Source of the DNA: Thermogemmatispora onikobensis | GTDB taxonomy: Bacteria > Chloroflexota > Ktedonobacteria > Ktedonobacterales > Ktedonobacteraceae | Length of the DNA: 64,000 nt | NCBI RefSeq assembly: GCF_001748285.1 | Contig: NZ_BDGT01000017.1 | Location: 34,007 to 98,006 of the forward strand | Direction: 5' to 3' | In this document: positions 61,414 to 64,000 of the stretch, piece by piece | Layout: every line of letters begins with the position of its first letter | Numbering within the stretch: position 1 is the first letter of the stretch | Notes under the pieces: model-generated | Told to the model about the DNA's origin: nothing | Database searches by the model: none | Seen by the model: only the letters and a program-made list of their open reading frames with translations | Made by a program: the position numbers and the translations under genes

Positions 61414-62051
61414 ATATCGGTGAACTCCTTTCGTTCTCTTCAGAGCGAAATTGCTAACGTAGAGATGCACAGTAATAGCACAACAGGACAGCGAGCAGCC
61501 CCAGCAGAGGACAAAAAAGAAAGAAAAAGTGAAGAAGAGCAGAGCAGGCAGAAGATCCTCTCTCCTGCCTGGCGTTCGACCGACTCGCAGGCGCTCAAGC
61601 CGCCAGGTTCACTGCTGTCCCCTTTTTGCCAGAGCCACTTCGACCTCCGACGAGTGCACACGGGCGAGGCAGAGACATGAATCTCATCTGTCTGACAGAC
61701 AATAAGATCTCGTCTACCGACCTGCTCGTGCGCTCCCCTGGCATCGAAGAAGGCTATTCGCTTAGATGATACGTTGCCAGACCAACTTTGTTGCACAGCA
61801 AGATTGCTCACCGCTTCGGGCCAGATCTTGCAACCCTCTTGAAGACCCGCACGTCTTATCAGTGAAGTAAAAAGGGTACATGAAGACTCAGCTTGAGACA
61901 AGTCCGTGGCCGTTTCATGATTGAAAAGTAAAGGCGTCTTCTGTTGTATACTCTTCAAGAAGAGGGGTAAGAAGCAGAGAGCCGCTTTCCGCGAGTGAGA
62001 ACGCTGACGCTCGTTGGCTGGCGTGGTTTGGTCTAAGCAGAAAGGAACAAC
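61414..62051. other. Divergent intergenic region, 638 bp
   Basis: Contains a perfect palindrome TGTCTG-A-CAGACA (61689-61701), a possible operator, and a weak promoter for the DedA gene (TTGAAA at 61921, TATACT at 61947-61952, long spacer). A 172-codon minus-strand frame is not convincing. Confidence 0.4.
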
Positions 62052-62741
62052 ATGCTAGAGACACTGATCCAGTTCCTTCTCGATCATATGCTATTGAAGG
62101 CGCATCCAATAGTTATTTATAGTATTGTGGCTCTATTTCTTCTCTTGGAAAGCTGTGGAATTCCGGTGATCAACAGTACGCTCTTGCTCCTCACCGGGGC
62201 GCTGGTCACGCTTGGCCATCTAGACTTCTGGCCATTGGCAGGGGCGGCGCTGTTTGGGAGCTGTGCGGGGGCCTGTCTGGCCTACTGGATCGGCGAACGA
62301 GGAGGGCGTCCGGCGCTGATGCGGCTGATGAAATTCCTGCGTATCGATGAGAGCAAAGTGAATGTGGCGGAGGGCTGGTTTCAGCATGCGGGGGTCTGGA
62401 TGATCTTCCTCTCGCGGATCACCCCTTACGTGCGACCCTTTGCCTGCTTTCTGGGAGGGATCTCGCGCCTGAACTATCGGCGCTTCCTCCTGGCCATGTT
62501 GCTTGGCTCCCTGCTCTGGTGCGTGGTGATCATTCGCGTCGGCATGGTGCTTGGAAAGCATTGGCGCTGGGGCGTGGCCCTGATCCAGCAATATACCCTA
62601 CCGGCCTGTCTGATCTTAGTGGCAGTCATGGTACTCTCGCTTGCCATAAGCCGTCTGCTGCAGCGCAAGCTCAGGAGGCGTTTCCTGCAAGAGCGCTCGC
62701 AGCAAGAAGAGGCCGAGCGTCAGCTGCTCAAGGTCCAATGA
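62052..62741 (+). CDS. DedA-family membrane protein
   Basis: 229 residues. VALFLLLESCGIPVINSTLLLLTGAL is the DedA N-terminal re-entrant motif (E-x-x-G-I-P); FLSRITPYVRPFACFLGGISRLNYRRFL is the conserved F-x-x-R-x-x-P-x-x-R amphipathic segment. About five TM helices and a basic/Glu-rich tail. DedA/SNARE-associated proteins scramble or flip lipids such as undecaprenyl phosphate or phosphatidylethanolamine and need the proton gradient. Confidence 0.92.
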   Translation: MLETLIQFLLDHMLLKAHPIVIYSIVALFLLLESCGIPVINSTLLLLTGALVTLGHLDFWPLAGAALFGSCAGACLAYWIGERGGRPALMRLMKFLRIDESKVNVAEGWFQHAGVWMIFLSRITPYVRPFACFLGGISRLNYRRFLLAMLLGSLLWCVVIIRVGMVLGKHWRWGVALIQQYTLPACLILVAVMVLSLAISRLLQRKLRRRFLQERSQQEEAERQLLKVQ

Positions 62742-62782
62742 CTTGGGGAGAGCGGGTTTGAAGAAGAAGGAGAAGAGAACAG

Positions 62783-62838
62783 GGCAGTCCTTGCTTCCCG
62801 GATTGCGGGCGTTACCGGGCGGGAAGGAAAGGACTGCC
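62783..62838. terminator. Long hairpin between convergent genes, probable bidirectional terminator
   Basis: GGCAGTCCTT (62783-62792) pairs with AAGGACTGCC (62829-62838), extended inside by TTCCCG/CGGGAA (62795-62800 / 62820-62825). No T-run, but it sits exactly between the convergent dedA and serA ends. Confidence 0.55.
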
Positions 62839-62847
62839 TGTGACTCC

Positions 62848-64000
62848 TTAGAGATGAACCACTGTCAAGCCGAAGATATCGCCGGCGGCGCGGATCTCTT
62901 CAAGGGCCCAATCGGGGATCGGGTCGTCGACTGAGATAATCATCAGGGCAATATCGGGCTTGGTGCCGGGGCGACGTGGACGAGGAGCGCGCTCGATCGG
63001 TCCGACATCCATATGGCGGATATTGACCCCGGCCTTGCCCAGGATAGTGCCCACGCGCCCAATCATACCAGGTTGATCGGGATTGTGGCAGAAGAGAATA
63101 TAGCCCTCGGGCACGAACTCTGTCCAGTAGCGCCCCACCCGTACGATACGTGGCTCTCCATGCATGACCGTCCCGCTGAGCAGCTCGACCCGCTCAGCCT
63201 CGCTCTCGCCCTGACCAGCGAAAGAAGCTCGGCCATTGACATCCAAGACGCGCAGCGTCACCAGATTAGCGAACTCGCTGGACGTTGGTGACTTCTGCTC
63301 CGTGATCTCCAGGCCGCGCTGCTTGGCCAGCAGAGGAGCGTTGATCATATTGACATGCGCGTCCGAGATTGGTTCCAGCAAGCCCTTGATGAGAGCGGCC
63401 TGGAGCGGGCGCAGGTCGTAAGCCGTAATCTCGCCGCTGTAAGACAGCTCGATGCGATGAAGGGGACCTGGCTGAAGCTGGGTATAGAGGCGCCCCATTT
63501 TCTCCAGCAGTGTCATATAAGGCTGAAGGACCTGCAGGGTCTCGGGCAGAATGAGCGGGGCATTGACCGCGGCGCGTGGGAAGCCACCGCGCAGGACCGT
63601 CACAATCTGTTCGGCCACATCGAGCGCCACCCCGACCTGAGCCTCCTCGGTGGAAGCGCCCAGGTGAGGAGTAGTCACCACCTGCTCATGGCTGACCAGC
63701 TCCCGCAGCAGGGGATGGTCGCGAATCGGCTCCTGGCTAAACACATCGAGCGCGGCGCCGGCCAGGCGCTGCTCTTTGAGTGCCTGCAGCAGGGCCTCCT
63801 CATCGATGAGGCCGCCGCGCGCGCAGTTAATCAGGCGAGCGCCGGGCTTCATCAGACTCAGCTCATGAGCGCCGATCAGGCCACGTGTCCCAGAGGGGCC
63901 ACTGGTCAGGGAGGTATGGAGTGTTACAAAGTCGGAGCGACGCAGCAGGTCCTCGAGGTTCGTCATTTGCACGCCCAGCTTACTGGCCTGTTCTGTCGAG
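62848..64000 (-). CDS. serA: D-3-phosphoglycerate dehydrogenase, C-terminal part (start beyond the window)
   Basis: 384 codons, open to the window edge. ASKLGVQM and LEDLLRRSDFVTLHTSLT lead into the NAD-domain end: MKPGARLINCARGGLIDEEALLQAL (catalytic Arg), ALDVFSQEP (Glu) and TTPHLGASTEEAQ (His). Then follow an intervening ASB domain (about 200 residues) and a C-terminal ACT domain (ILFCHNPDQPGMIGRVGTILGKAGVNI ... ALMIISVDDPI), so it is the long, serine-regulated type. A Pro/Arg-rich insert (RAPRPRRPGTKP) lies in the ACT domain. It opens the route to O-phosphoserine, which links it to CysM at 15328. Confidence 0.93.
   Translation of the reverse strand, partial: STEQASKLGVQMTNLEDLLRRSDFVTLHTSLTSGPSGTRGLIGAHELSLMKPGARLINCARGGLIDEEALLQALKEQRLAGAALDVFSQEPIRDHPLLRELVSHEQVVTTPHLGASTEEAQVGVALDVAEQIVTVLRGGFPRAAVNAPLILPETLQVLQPYMTLLEKMGRLYTQLQPGPLHRIELSYSGEITAYDLRPLQAALIKGLLEPISDAHVNMINAPLLAKQRGLEITEQKSPTSSEFANLVTLRVLDVNGRASFAGQGESEAERVELLSGTVMHGEPRIVRVGRYWTEFVPEGYILFCHNPDQPGMIGRVGTILGKAGVNIRHMDVGPIERAPRPRRPGTKPDIALMIISVDDPIPDWALEEIRAAGDIFGLTVVHL

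Noticed and set aside
61440..61958. 172-codon minus-strand frame
   Set aside because: Overlaps the start of the MFS gene, has no RBS and no family similarity; composition is that of non-coding DNA.

Overview
The window is GC-rich bacterial chromosome with dense genes, short intergenic gaps, sigma70-type promoters (often with an extended -10, TGnTATAAT), GTG and TTG starts used alongside ATG, and no rRNA, CRISPR, intact insertion sequence or prophage. Gene content fits an aerobic, possibly thermophilic Chloroflexota of the Ktedonobacteria/Thermogemmatispora type: a split-cytochrome-b menaquinol bc complex, molybdenum hydroxylases, a mycobacterial-style CysO/CysM/Mec cysteine route, GAF-type histidine kinases and no outer-membrane genes. 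This placement is inferred from gene content, not from a marker gene.

Layout. 1-3005: end of a molybdenum hydroxylase operon of the 4-hydroxybenzoyl-CoA reductase type, then a PaaK-like CoA ligase. 3112-8661: an unknown protein, a Gfo/Idh/MocA oxidoreductase, a luciferase-like flavin oxidoreductase, a CoA-binding protein and metY. 9109-13239: a secreted beta-helix protein behind a near-consensus promoter, and a lone molybdopterin hydroxylase subunit. 13612-16685: rhodanese-E1 / CysO / CysM / Mec protein-thiocarboxylate cysteine synthesis. 16775-21433 (minus): TrpF-like protein, VIT1-like transporter plus Fur behind a near-perfect Fur box, drug exporter plus MarR. 21616-27608: FAD oxidoreductase, zinc-ribbon membrane protein, a small protein with a structured 5' leader, and a NarL/NarX-type two-component pair.

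28537-34221: respiratory operon (cytochrome b, subunit IV, Rieske protein, a cytochrome c-cupredoxin fusion, a 12-TM protein), preceded by two palindromic operators placed identically relative to two -10 boxes. 34424-45101: glgA, a histidine kinase, larC, a DUF1992 protein, two amino-acid permeases, tRNA-Thr, and a response regulator overlapping tail-to-tail with an HD-GYP protein. 45473-53768: rdgB, a DEDDh exonuclease fused to what looks like a catalytically dead DinG helicase, a divergent tRNA-guanine transglycosylase overlapped by a homologue of the ArmA/Rmt 16S rRNA m7G1405 methyltransferases, and a molybdopterin oxidoreductase. 53765-64000: TrmH methyltransferase, GAF histidine kinase, PHP phosphoesterase, PspA-like protein, a complete tRNA-Gly unit, MFS transporter, DedA protein and the 3' part of serA.

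The most unusual items are the exonuclease-pseudohelicase, the Tgt-paralogue plus Arm-methyltransferase pair, the twin operator/promoter modules of the bc operon, and two candidate structured RNAs (25108-25185 and 43656-43801). SerA and the CysM cassette are linked logically: 3-phosphoglycerate dehydrogenase starts the route to O-phosphoserine, the substrate expected for this CysM type.
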